Assembly: GCA_016713525.1 (NCBI GenBank) | Contig: JADJOZ010000001.1 | Location: forward strand, 186,001-250,000 | Direction of reading: 5' to 3' | Source: Bacteroidota bacterium | GTDB taxonomy: Bacteria; Bacteroidota; Bacteroidia; AKYH767-A; OLB10 | Length of the DNA: 64,000 nucleotides | Shown here: in pieces, positions 1 to 8,971 of the stretch | How the letters are laid out: every line of letters starts with the position of its first letter | How positions within the stretch are numbered: the stretch's first letter is position 1 | Notes under the pieces: model-generated | The model's input: the letters and a program-made list of their open reading frames with translations, nothing else | Database searches by the model: none | What the model was told of the DNA's origin: nothing | Made by a program: the position numbers and the translations under genes

Positions 1-2
1 AG

Positions 3-1857
3 AAGGCTATAGTTGGGGGAGAAGAATTGACTCCACGACATGTTGAGATACTGCGTGAAATATCACCCTCAATTGAAATTATCAACGAATACGGTCCTAC
101 TGAAGCAACAGTAGGTTGTATTATTAAAGATGTGATTACTCCACAGGATGCAACTACTATTGGTAAGCCTATCGACAATACGCAGGTGTATATTCTGGAT
201 AGTAATTACCAAATGCTTCCTCCTGGTATTCCGGGTCGGTTGTTTATTGGTGGCGCCGGATTAGCAAGGTATTATCACAATCGTCCTGATCTCACAGCTG
301 AGAAGTTTGTCGCTGTTGACACAGGTAACGGATTGGAGTTTTTGTATGATTCCGGAGACTTGTCAAGGTTCAGATTAAACGGTGATATTGACTTTTTAGG
401 ACGTGTAGATAATCAGGTAAAAATACGAGGTTATCGGATAGAGCTTGGCGAAATTGAAAGTTTGCTCATTGCGCACCCCGGAGTTAAAGAGCAATTAGTA
501 ATGGCTCGTGAAGATGTTCCGGGTGAGAAGAAAATTGTAGCTTATGTAGTGAATAAACCAGGTAACTTATTGGATGCTGTTTTATTGAGAGATTATTTAA
601 AACAGGAAATCCCTGATTATATGGTTCCTGCTTCTTTTGTTTTTCTCGAATCTATGCCTTTAACGGTAAATGGTAAAATCGACAGAAAAGCACTGCCTGC
701 TCCCGATGTTACACATGTGAAATCTTCTGCAGGCTATGAAGAACCCAAAACTTCTATGGAAGAAGTTCTCGCTAATATCTGGTGCCGCGTTTTAGGTCTC
801 GATAAAGTTGGTCGAAACGATAATTTCTTCGAATTGGGAGGTCACTCTATCATAGGAGTGAAAATGTTCAATGAAGTTGAAAAGCAATTAGGAATTAAAG
901 TTCAGCTTTCTGTAATTTTCAGGTCACCGACCATTGCAGAATTGGCTGAAATATTAAATGGCGAAGCCGGATCAAGATCATGGCCTTGTTTGGTACCATT
1001 AAAGGAGTCAGGAAGCAAACGACCACTATTCTGTATTCACATGCATAATGGTAATGTGCATCGCTGGAGAGTTTTGGTAAAACATATGGATGCCGATCAG
1101 CCTGTTTATGCTATTCAGCCAAAAGGTTTGGATGACAGACAACAGCCTCATACCACCATTGAAGAGATGGCTGCACATTATATTTCGGTTATTAAAGAAG
1201 TTCAACCTTCCGGACCATATAATTTAATTGGTTTATGCTTTAGTGGAATGGTTGTTTTTGAAATGGCTGCAATGCTGCAGGCAAATGGAGAAAAAAGTTG
1301 AATTCCTGGCAATGGTAAATAATTATGCTCCACCTGAAAATGCCACGATTTATAAAGTTAAATCGGAACTTAATAAGTTCATGAAGATGGAAATCGGGGA
1401 GAAGTTTAATTATGCGGTGGAGAAGAATATGAATCTTGGCAAAAAATTACTCTTTAAAGCCAGAAAGTTCATTCCGGGAGATTCAGAAAATACTATTAAG
1501 GAAGTTCAAATTGATGAAACTGTTGAATCTGTAGGAAATGATTTAAGAACTATTCATTCAGTAGCATTGTTAAATTATCACCCTGTTCATGTTTATTCCG
1601 GTGATTTGGTCATTTTTCGTACCGCCGATCCGATTGAGGCATTTTACAATGAAACGCTTGGTTGGGATCGTTTGGTGACCGGTAAAATAGAAACTACCAT
1701 TATTGAAGGTTGTAATAATGACACTATAATAACAGATGAGCCCTATAATGCAGTAATGGCCCGGAAAATCAGAGAATACCTTACCGGAAGGGCTGATAAT
1801 GAGTCAGATTCAGGTAATAATCGTCAAAATGGTATGTTCTCAGCAGCATTGTTGTAA
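3..1857 (+). CDS. Nonribosomal peptide synthetase, C-terminal A-PCP-TE part, frameshifted and cut by the window edge
   Basis: Final module of a peptide synthetase; the gene starts left of the window, and the frame is open from base 3. Adenylation-domain motifs are visible: NEYGPTEA (A5) near 90, YRIELGEIE (A8) near 430 and NGKIDRKAL (A10) near 670. A carrier domain follows with LGGHSI; its Ser codon at 846-848 would take the phosphopantetheine arm. A thioesterase follows from about 1000 and would release the peptide. Its nucleophile elbow reads GLCFSG, so Cys (1236-1238) replaces the usual Ser, and the expected late His is Asn or Asp (1717-1722). The frame shifts in the A6 run at about 1290-1297: dropping one A joins ANGEK to VEFLAMVNNYAPP. 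A phosphopantetheinyl transferase lies just downstream. The product cannot be predicted because the specificity pocket lies outside the window. The family call is secure. Confidence 0.9.
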
Positions 1858-1895
1858 TATTGCTGAATTATTAGATCAATAAATTCTGTCCTTGT

Positions 1896-2663
1896 ATGAA
1901 CATTCATTTCAAAAATTTAAAAGAAATCAGCAAGGAGCATCAGTTACCTCAAAAAGGTAACCTTGCCGGTGAAGTTCATGTTTGGTGTCACACCATTCAT
2001 TACGACGATCCTTTTCTTCGGGAAGCTCCTTTTTTGCTTGCTGAGAGTGAATTGGCAAGAGCAAAGAGGTAGCATTTTGAAAAAGATCGCAGGGTTTAGG
2101 AATCTGGACATGTTTTTATAAGAAAGATCCTTTCCCATTATACAGGAATTAATGCCGAAAAACTGGAACTTACTCCAATTGTGAATCAGAAGCCGGTATT
2201 AATGAATGCGCCTTTCAAAATTCATTTTAATATCTCACATTCCGGAAATAAAATTATTGTAGCTGTTGGATTTGTATCTGACGTAGGAATTGACATCGAA
2301 AAGGTTATTCCCGATTTTGATACTGACGGTTTTGCCGAAGCAAACTATCATGCAAATGAACAAAAGCACCTTAGTGAATTGAATGGTGAAGATGAAGTTG
2401 ATTATTTTTATTGCATTTGGACAAGAAAAGAAGCATGGCTTAAATTAACAGGCGAGGGAATAAATGATCAACTGAAAGAACTCGATTTTTCTGGTAAAGA
2501 TGGTAAAGTTCAGTCTCTGAAACCTCATGGACACCATGAATTATTCATGACTTCCTGGAAAGATGGCAGCGAATATATTGCGACTTTGGCGGCATATGCT
2601 CCCCTGAATGACACGAAATTTTTTCAGTCCGATTTATTAATACAGGACTTCACTCCAATCTAA
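1896..2663 (+). pseudogene. 4'-phosphopantetheinyl transferase (Sfp type) with two in-frame TAG stops
   Basis: Enzymes of this family move phosphopantetheine from CoA onto carrier-domain Ser residues, so this one would activate the adjacent peptide synthetase. The gene reads from ATG 1896 (MNIHFKNLKEI) to TAA 2663, about 255 codons, the normal family length. Family motifs are HFEKDRR, the nucleotide-binding stretch HFNISHSGN, the metal site VGIDIEKV near 2290 and FYCIWTRKEAWLKLTGEG near 2410. Two TAG codons, at 2070-2072 and 2097-2099, interrupt the conserved segment on either side of HFEKDRRV; the frame is the same before, between and after them. Both sit where the family usually has Phe or Tyr. 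An intact stretch remains from 2073 on and a 160-residue reading frame from 2181. It may be a real pseudogene or a pair of sequence errors. Confidence 0.8.
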
Positions 2664-2708
2664 CGAAATTGATTTTGATTGGGAACTAAAAGGAGGAAGC
2701 CCGTCATT

Positions 2709-3404
2709 TTAGTTGGAACCAACTTTTACCACTTGTGTGCTTCCATGACAGCAGCTGTTTTCTTTCATGGTATAACCACGGTAAATGAACAGTAATCCCA
2801 AAGCTATCATAAGCACAGGAGCGGCTTTTGAAATATAGAGCCTTACTTTGTTCCCGGTGAATTTACCAAATGCGGCAACCATCATCATGGCTGGAAAAGT
2901 CCCTAAGCCGAAAAGTACCATGTAGCCCGCCCCTTCAATTGGTGATTGTGTAGCCGCTGCACCTGCCATTGCCAGATAAACAAATCCACATGGAAGAATT
3001 CCATTGGCCAATCCCGCTGTGAATAGTCCAGCGTAACTTTTTTGCTTTACTATTTTACTGAAAATGGATTTGATAAATTTATTTATTACCAACGTGATTT
3101 TTGGGGCTCCGCTTCGCATCGGAACATAATTAATAAGAATAACTCCAAGTACCATCAATATCCCAATGGTAATAGAAAAACTCTTTTGAAATCCTGCCAT
3201 GAGTAAGGTATGCCCAGCAAGTCCTGCCAGCAATCCCAAAATACCATAAGTAACAATTCTTCCTAAATTGTAAACTGATCTACCAGCTAGAAATTTTAAA
3301 TTATTTTCACCTCCGCCCGATAAAGCCAAAGCTATTGGTCCACACATGGTGACACAATGAAAGCTGCCTAAGAAGCCAATTGCCAGAGAGGTTAAACTGA
3401 ACAT
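2709..3404 (-). CDS. Sulfite exporter TauE/SafE family membrane protein of the cco cluster
   Basis: Polytopic inner-membrane protein of 231 residues with about six hydrophobic segments. It begins MFSLTSLAIGFLGSFHC and continues VTMCGPIALALSGG; this Cys/Gly-rich N-terminus is typical of the UreH-like TauE/SafE proteins that close cbb3 oxidase operons in Bacteroidota. A second similar half has GLANGILPCGFVYLAMAGAA, the internal repeat of the family. It is the last gene of the cco run, two bases after fixH. Related proteins have been proposed to move metal or sulfur compounds for oxidase assembly, but the substrate here is unknown. The C-terminus ends in SCCHGSTQ, a possible metal-binding tail. 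Confidence 0.8.
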   Translation of the reverse strand: MFSLTSLAIGFLGSFHCVTMCGPIALALSGGGENNLKFLAGRSVYNLGRIVTYGILGLLAGLAGHTLLMAGFQKSFSITIGILMVLGVILINYVPMRSGAPKITLVINKFIKSIFSKIVKQKSYAGLFTAGLANGILPCGFVYLAMAGAAATQSPIEGAGYMVLFGLGTFPAMMMVAAFGKFTGNKVRLYISKAAPVLMIALGLLFIYRGYTMKENSCCHGSTQVVKVGSN

Positions 3405-3406
3405 AA

Positions 3407-3850
3407 CTATCGAATTACTATTTGTTTTTCTGTGTAATATCCGGCACCATCAACTTCGTAATCAACTTTAATACGGTACATGCCTTTAGAAAGAGATGCG
3501 GTACTAATGATTTGTTTCATCTCTTTATCCGGACTAATTTCTATGGACTGATCTTTTGATTTGTCGGATGGTCGAAAAATGTTAATTGCACCGCTGATAG
3601 TTTTTCCCCGCAAATCGGTAGGATAGGTAATTATTATTCCGGCATCCGAATAATCAATGCCTAACGCAGAACTAAGTTCATTGTTACGGTTTATGCTTTC
3701 TATTTTGTCCTGGAATTTTAATTCCTGTGCATAGTAGTCTGGTGTTACCAGATCTACTTTTTCATTTATGCTTCTTGTTACGAAGTAAATTATTAATCCC
3801 GCAAATCCTATATAAAGAAACATTACACGATATCCCCAGCTTATTTTCAT
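3407..3850 (-). CDS. fixH: FixH family protein (CcoH), cbb3 oxidase assembly
   Basis: Small membrane-anchored protein of 147 residues. One transmembrane helix near the N-terminus (YRVMFLYIGFAGLIIYFV, about residues 7-24) is followed by the family motif DYYAQELKFQDKI and a beta-rich extracytoplasmic domain. FixH proteins help to assemble or stabilise the cbb3 oxidase, as known for the family. It lies between ccoG and the TauE/SafE gene with 30-base and 2-base gaps, in the usual Bacteroidota order. The call rests on the size, the single helix, the DYY motif and the position. Confidence 0.85.
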   Translation of the reverse strand: MKISWGYRVMFLYIGFAGLIIYFVTRSINEKVDLVTPDYYAQELKFQDKIESINRNNELSSALGIDYSDAGIIITYPTDLRGKTISGAINIFRPSDKSKDQSIEISPDKEMKQIISTASLSKGMYRIKVDYEVDGAGYYTEKQIVIR

Positions 3851-3880
3851 TTTATTAAGTGTTAAAAATATTAGTTCAAT

Positions 3881-5335
3881 TTAATGTTCTTTATGTTCGT
3901 TATGTTCTTCAGTTTGATGTTTACCACCCGGACCCATAAAGCTGGTTTTTACCGTTTCAATTTTTTTCTCGCCACTGTAAACAATAACTTTGATCTTTGT
4001 TTTACGTTGCTTTATTTCAGATGGATCAACAATGATGAAGAACTCTCCTTCTGTGATTGCCTGATTGTTTGCCTTCAGGTCACTATCACCGACTATTTTA
4101 ATATTCCCGTTCAATCCTTCCAGTTTAAATTCAAGTGGGAAGTCTTCTGTAGTTTTGTTTACAATTTTAAAGTTATATAAATTACTGATAGTGCCATCGG
4201 GTTGTTTTTGAAAAAGCATTCCGGGAGTTCTTAGGATGGTGGTTTCAGTATCGGAGCGTAATGCGATTCCGGTTCCTAATCCAATTAAAAGTACTGTCAG
4301 GAGCGCGGTGTATAATGCAATTCTGGTAGTAAATCGCAAAGGCTGTTTTTTAGCTATACCATCTTCACTGGCATATCTGATCAGTCCCTTTGGTAAATTT
4401 ACACTGTCCATAATATGGTCACAGGCATCAATGCAGGCAGTACAATTGATGCATTCAAGTTGTGTACCATTTCTGATATCAATTCCTGTGGGACATACTT
4501 TAACACATTGATGGCAATCTATACAGTCACCGGCACTGCGTTCTTCGTTTTTCCTGAGATGCTTTCTTGGTTCTCCTCTAACATAATCATAGGCCACTAC
4601 AATCGAGTTTTTATCGAGTAATACTCCTTGTAAACGGCCATAAGGACATACCACCAGGCAAACCTGTTCTCTGAAGTGAGCAAATACACCATAAAATACT
4701 CCTGAAAAAATCAAAATTGCAAGAAATCCACTTGTGTGTTGTCCTATTGGTTCAGTGGCAATTTTGTATAATTCATCGATGCCAATTATGTATGCAAGAA
4801 ATGTATTAGCTATTATAAATGAAATAACATAAAAAATAGTATGCTTGATTGTTTTTTTACTGATTTTTTCAGATGTCCATTCTGATTTATTTAAAGCCTT
4901 TTGTTGGTTGGCATCACCTTCAATCAGGTATTCTATCCTTCGGAAAACCATTTCCATGAAAACTGTTTGCGGACAGGTCCATCCACACCATAAACGACCA
5001 AAAATGGATGTAAATAATACAATAAATACAACAAAAGTGAGCATGGTTAATCCGAAAAGAAAAAAGTCCTGAGGCCAGAAAATAAGTCCGAAAATTATAA
5101 ATTTCCGCTCCAGAACGTTTAAAAGAAGTAATGGATTTCCATTAATTTTTATAAAGGGAATTAAAAAGAGTATGGCCAGGCAACCGTAACTTACCCATTT
5201 GCGGGCTTCATAATGCCTGCCTGATGGTTTTTGCGGTGTGATCCATACTCTTTTTCCTTTATCATCTATTGTTGAAACAGAATCTCTGAACGATTTTTCT
5301 TTTTCCATCTTCTCTACAATCCGGTTTTCACTCAT
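3881..5335 (-). CDS. ccoG: Cytochrome c oxidase accessory protein CcoG (4Fe-4S membrane protein)
   Basis: Polytopic iron-sulfur protein of 484 residues needed for making active cbb3 oxidase; in other bacteria CcoG has been linked to reduction of copper for the oxidase. The N-terminal membrane part contains RLWCGWTCPQTVFMEMVFRRIE. A ferredoxin-like centre follows with two Cys clusters, CIDCHQCVKVCPTG and CINCTACIDACD, enough ligands for two 4Fe-4S centres. A last helix (ALYTALLTVLLIGLGTGIAL) precedes an extracytoplasmic Ig-like domain of the IG_FixG type, and the C-terminus is His/Glu rich (HQTEEHNEHKEH). The gene lies 31 bases after ccoP, in operon order. Length and motifs match the family. 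Confidence 0.95.
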   Translation of the reverse strand: MSENRIVEKMEKEKSFRDSVSTIDDKGKRVWITPQKPSGRHYEARKWVSYGCLAILFLIPFIKINGNPLLLLNVLERKFIIFGLIFWPQDFFLFGLTMLTFVVFIVLFTSIFGRLWCGWTCPQTVFMEMVFRRIEYLIEGDANQQKALNKSEWTSEKISKKTIKHTIFYVISFIIANTFLAYIIGIDELYKIATEPIGQHTSGFLAILIFSGVFYGVFAHFREQVCLVVCPYGRLQGVLLDKNSIVVAYDYVRGEPRKHLRKNEERSAGDCIDCHQCVKVCPTGIDIRNGTQLECINCTACIDACDHIMDSVNLPKGLIRYASEDGIAKKQPLRFTTRIALYTALLTVLLIGLGTGIALRSDTETTILRTPGMLFQKQPDGTISNLYNFKIVNKTTEDFPLEFKLEGLNGNIKIVGDSDLKANNQAITEGEFFIIVDPSEIKQRKTKIKVIVYSGEKKIETVKTSFMGPGGKHQTEEHNEHKEH

Positions 5336-5366
5336 CTTGATGTAAATAATTTAATATTTCTGCTTC

Positions 5367-6326
5367 TTAGTTCACAGCTGTAGCTGTACTGTCGTTAGCA
5401 TTGGTGGTAGTACTGTCAGCAGGAGCAGGGGATGTACTTACTTCTGTATATATTTCACCCTGTGGTGCTTTTGCATTTTCTGGTTTGGTTCCTTTTAAAG
5501 TATGAATGAAGCTTGTCACTTCCTGCATTTGCACAGGAGTGAGTTGTCCCTGCCATGCCAGCATACCTTTACTTGGAACACCGTACTTTATAGTTTTAAA
5601 GATATCTCCCGCAGAACCACCATGAATCCAATATTCATCAGTCAAGTTTGGCCCTACAATACCTTCTCCAGCTTTACCGTGGCATACCAGACATTTGTCA
5701 ACATAAATTTTATTGCCGTTTGCAATAGCAGTTTCCTCAGTCAGGTAGGATACAGTTGATTCATCAACATTATTGGCTACAAGTTTTAATCTTTCTGCTT
5801 TCTGTAGTTCAGCCTCTGCTAGTTGTGCGTTATATTCATCTAACTGAACATTTCCGGCTCCAACTACATGGTAATCTACCATATAAATCACGGCAAATAT
5901 GATAGTCAGATAGAATCCATATTTCCACCATGGTGGCAGATTGTTATCCAATTCTTTAATGCCATCATAATTGTGATCAAGCAATACGTCTGCTTCCTTT
6001 TCTACCGGAACAGAATCATTAAAACTCTGTCCTAGTTTAGTCCAGAAGGATGGTTTTTTAGCAACTGTTTCTGCAACTTGTCCCGGTTCAGATGCTACAA
6101 TTTTTTTCGGTGCCAGTTCATCGGTGAGAATTCGTATCACACGCATTAAAACAAGAATGGCTCCAATCATTACTAAAAATGAAAATACAATGATGTAGTT
6201 TAATGGGTCAGTAACTATTTTCGGAAGTGTTTCAGAGGCTTTCTGAGCTACAGGACCTGTTTCCTGCGCCATAACAGCAGTGCTGGAAACCAGAAACAGT
6301 ATGGTGGTGAAGAATTTATTTTTCAT
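5367..6326 (-). CDS. ccoP: cbb3-type cytochrome c oxidase subunit III (CcoP), monoheme
   Basis: Electron-entry subunit of the cbb3 oxidase, 319 residues. It opens with a hydrophobic leader ending AVMAQ, then a helix (YIIVFSFLVMIGAILVLM), the conserved CcoP stretch WWKYGFYLTIIFAVIYMVDYHV, and a cytochrome c domain. The single heme site is CLVCH at residues 212-216, with KGMLAW supplying the probable axial Met near 255. Only one CxxCH is present, whereas proteobacterial CcoP has two; a single heme is common in Bacteroidota. The tail after residue 295 is rich in Ser, Thr, Ala and Pro. It lies between ccoQ and ccoG. Confidence 0.93.
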   Translation of the reverse strand: MKNKFFTTILFLVSSTAVMAQETGPVAQKASETLPKIVTDPLNYIIVFSFLVMIGAILVLMRVIRILTDELAPKKIVASEPGQVAETVAKKPSFWTKLGQSFNDSVPVEKEADVLLDHNYDGIKELDNNLPPWWKYGFYLTIIFAVIYMVDYHVVGAGNVQLDEYNAQLAEAELQKAERLKLVANNVDESTVSYLTEETAIANGNKIYVDKCLVCHGKAGEGIVGPNLTDEYWIHGGSAGDIFKTIKYGVPSKGMLAWQGQLTPVQMQEVTSFIHTLKGTKPENAKAPQGEIYTEVSTSPAPADSTTTNANDSTATAVN

Positions 6327-6356
6327 AATCTGTTTTTATAAGTGTTACGGCTTACT

Positions 6357-6539
6357 TTATTTTGATTGTATTGTTCCATCATCATCTAATGGAAGGTTGT
6401 TAATTGTATCTAATGTGCTTTTATCCATCATATATACTTTTAATCCAAGTAATGTGAAGAAGACAAAGAACAGCAAGAGCGATATCATTGGAAATACCCC
6501 TATTCCGGAGATAGATTCCAGGTAGTTTATAAATTTCAT
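6357..6539 (-). CDS. ccoQ: cbb3-type oxidase small subunit CcoQ
   Basis: A 60-residue single-helix protein. The helix is SGIGVFPMISLLLFFVFFTL at about residues 10-29, followed by the short polar tail usual for CcoQ. The start overlaps the end of ccoNO by four bases, pointing to coupled translation, and ccoP follows 30 bases later. CcoQ stabilises the assembled cbb3 oxidase. The call depends mainly on position, size and topology, because the sequence itself is short. Confidence 0.85.
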   Translation of the reverse strand: MKFINYLESISGIGVFPMISLLLFFVFFTLLGLKVYMMDKSTLDTINNLPLDDDGTIQSK

Positions 6540-8668
6540 TTCTCCGCAGTTTTAGGTTGTGCTTTAATGTCTGTTCCTAATCTTTGTAAATAAGCAATTA
6601 AGGCAATAATTTCACGATCACTCATTATTTCAATTCCATCTTTAGCCAGATTAGCAGTGATAACTTCAGCTTGTTTTTTCAGATCAGCAACTGCTTGTTG
6701 GTCATAACCTTCATTATATGGTACACCCAGAGTTTGCATAGCCCTGATTTTTGCCGGTGTATTGGTAATGTTCAGTTCGTCTTCTATCAGCCATGGGTAA
6801 GAAGGCATCAATGAACCGGGTGACATACTTGTTGGATCTTCCATGTGATTGAAATGCCATGAATCTGGATACCTTTGTCCTACACGATGCAAATCAGGTC
6901 CTGTGCGCTTTGATCCCCATTGGAATGGATGATCGTATACGAATTCACCGGCTTTTGAGTACTCGCCATATCGTTCTGTCTCGGAACGGAATGGACGAAC
7001 CATTTGAGAGTGACAATTGTAACATCCTTCACGAACATAAATATCGCGACCCTCAAGTTCAAGTGGGGTATATGGTTTTACACTACTAATTGTAGGTATG
7101 TTTGATTTAATCATGAAAGTTGGAACCATTTCTATTATTCCCCCAATCAGAATCACAACCAAACTTACAACTAACATCATCATTGGTTTTCTTTCCAGTT
7201 TACGATGCCAGTGTTCACCGGGATTATGAATAGCTTTCTGACTTATCAGAGCTGGTGCTTCCGCTTCTTCATTGGCAAGTAATTTTCCTGATGCTGTAGT
7301 CTTGAACAAGTTGAACATCATTACTATTACACCTATCAGATATAATGATCCACCAACCACACGTAGCTGATACATTGGAACTATCTGGGTAACTGTTTCA
7401 AGAAAATTAGGATATTTAAGGAACCCATCATCAGTAAATTCTTTCCACATTAAACTTTGTGTGAAGCCTGCCCAATAAAGTGGGATAGCATAAAACAGAA
7501 TTCCAATTGTTCCAATCCAGAAATGGAAACCTGCAAGTTTTTTTGAATATAGTTCGGTACGGAATATTTTTGGAAGTAACCAATAAAGCATTCCGAATGT
7601 CAGGAAGCCATTCCATCCTAATGCACCAATGTGAACGTGTGCAATAGTCCAGTCAGTAAAGTGACTTATTGCATTCACATTTTTTAATGATAACATCGGA
7701 CCTTCGAAAGTCGACATACCATAAGCAGTTACTGCAACAACCATGAATTTAAGTACGATACTTTCGCGGACTTTATCCCAGGCACCACGTAATGTCAATA
7801 ATCCATTTATCATACCTCCCCAGGATGGAGCTATCAGCATTATTGAGAAAACAGTTCCTAATGATTGCGCCCAGTCAGGTAATGCTGTATATAATAAGTG
7901 GTGTGGACCTGCCCAGATGTACAGAAAGATGAGTGCCCAGAAGTGAATAATCGACAAGCGATAAGAATATACCGGACGATTTGCTGCCTTTGGAACGAAG
8001 TAATACATTAATCCTAAATATGGTGTTGTAAGGAAGAATGCAACCGCATTGTGACCGTACCACCATTGCACCAATGCATCCTGAACACCTGCATACATAG
8101 AGTAGCTTTTAAACAGTGTAACAGGAATCTCAAATGAATTTACAATGTGAAGCACTGCAACAGTTACAAATGTTGCTATGTAGAACCAGATGGCAACATA
8201 TAAGTGTTTTTCTCTTCTTTTAATTATGGTTCCCATCATGTTGATACCGAATACTACCCAAAGCAAAGTGATAGCAATATCAATGAACCACTCAAGTTCT
8301 GCATATTCTTTACCCGTCGTTATTCCTAATGGAAGGGTAACAGCTGCGGATACAATGATTAATTGCCATCCCCAGAAGTTGATTGTGCTCAACAGGTCGC
8401 TAAACATACGGGCTTTGCATAATCGTTGCAACGAGTAATACAATCCCATAAATATTCCGTTCCCCACAAATGCAAAAATTACCGCATTTGTATGCAGTGG
8501 ACGAATTCGTCCGAATGTAGTGTAAGGCAGTTCAAAATTAAAGAACGGCCAGATGAGCTGGATCGCTGCAATAAGTCCAACTAACATTCCTACAAATCCC
8601 CAGATTATTGTCGCATAAGCGAAATTTCTGACGATCTTGTTGTCGTAATAAAACTTTTGTAATTCCAT
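6536..8668 (-). CDS. ccoNO: Fused cbb3 oxidase subunits I and II (CcoNO)
   Basis: Catalytic core of the high-affinity cytochrome c oxidase, 710 residues. The first part, to about residue 470, is the polytopic heme-copper subunit CcoN; ligand-bearing segments include RPLHTNAVIFAF, QWWYGHNAVAFF, GPHHLLYTALPDW and IAHVHIGALGWNG. The second part is CcoO, a membrane-anchored monoheme cytochrome c with CYNCHSQMVRPF and the Met-containing segment SPGSLMPSYPWL. Fusion of CcoN and CcoO in one chain is typical of Bacteroidota. It reduces oxygen to water at low oxygen tension while moving protons. ccoS lies 11 bases upstream and ccoQ overlaps its end. The frame is intact over the full length. Confidence 0.97.
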   Translation of the reverse strand: MELQKFYYDNKIVRNFAYATIIWGFVGMLVGLIAAIQLIWPFFNFELPYTTFGRIRPLHTNAVIFAFVGNGIFMGLYYSLQRLCKARMFSDLLSTINFWGWQLIIVSAAVTLPLGITTGKEYAELEWFIDIAITLLWVVFGINMMGTIIKRREKHLYVAIWFYIATFVTVAVLHIVNSFEIPVTLFKSYSMYAGVQDALVQWWYGHNAVAFFLTTPYLGLMYYFVPKAANRPVYSYRLSIIHFWALIFLYIWAGPHHLLYTALPDWAQSLGTVFSIMLIAPSWGGMINGLLTLRGAWDKVRESIVLKFMVVAVTAYGMSTFEGPMLSLKNVNAISHFTDWTIAHVHIGALGWNGFLTFGMLYWLLPKIFRTELYSKKLAGFHFWIGTIGILFYAIPLYWAGFTQSLMWKEFTDDGFLKYPNFLETVTQIVPMYQLRVVGGSLYLIGVIVMMFNLFKTTASGKLLANEEAEAPALISQKAIHNPGEHWHRKLERKPMMMLVVSLVVILIGGIIEMVPTFMIKSNIPTISSVKPYTPLELEGRDIYVREGCYNCHSQMVRPFRSETERYGEYSKAGEFVYDHPFQWGSKRTGPDLHRVGQRYPDSWHFNHMEDPTSMSPGSLMPSYPWLIEDELNITNTPAKIRAMQTLGVPYNEGYDQQAVADLKKQAEVITANLAKDGIEIMSDREIIALIAYLQRLGTDIKAQPKTAEK

Positions 8669-8679
8669 AAAGTTATGTG

Positions 8680-8847
8680 TCAGGGTTTTTGTTCTTGTTT
8701 GTTGCTTATTTCATCATCAAGTAGCATTCGCACCGATGGCGTGTATTCATCCTCATATTGACCCTTGCGGACCGACCATATAAAAGCTATTAGAAATCCT
8801 GTTGCCACAATTAAACTGATTCCGATTAGTAAAAAAAGTGCACTCAT
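8680..8847 (-). CDS. ccoS: cbb3-type oxidase assembly protein CcoS
   Basis: A 55-residue protein found by translating the gap between ccoI and ccoNO. It begins MSALFLLIGISLIVATGFL, one transmembrane helix, followed by AFIWSVRKGQYEDEY, close to the CcoS hallmark (helix, then FxWxxxxGQYDD). The polar tail ends in KQEQKP. CcoS is needed to load cofactors, including copper and heme b, into the cbb3 oxidase, as known for the family. Position between ccoI and ccoNO is the standard operon order. The frame is open from ATG to TGA. Confidence 0.92.
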   Translation of the reverse strand: MSALFLLIGISLIVATGFLIAFIWSVRKGQYEDEYTPSVRMLLDDEISNKQEQKP

Positions 8848-8971
8848 TTTATTTCCTGATTTGGTAAGTGGCTCAAAATTACCTTTACAGGTTTAGGCAG
8901 GATATGATGCTTGTCAATGCTGAAAGTGACTTTTGTCATGAATTTGTAAAGCTTTTATAAAAAACAGATAT

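Noticed and set aside
2070..2099. TAG recoded as Tyr
   Set aside because: TAG ends radC and the M16 peptidase at normal places, so it is a working stop in this genome.
1944..2138. Minus-strand frame of 64 codons opposite the PPTase N-terminus
   Set aside because: It is a shadow of the broken PPTase; the plus strand encodes family motifs across the region.
3884..4621. Three plus-strand frames opposite ccoG
   Set aside because: Shadows of the CcoG coding strand with its two ferredoxin-type Cys clusters.
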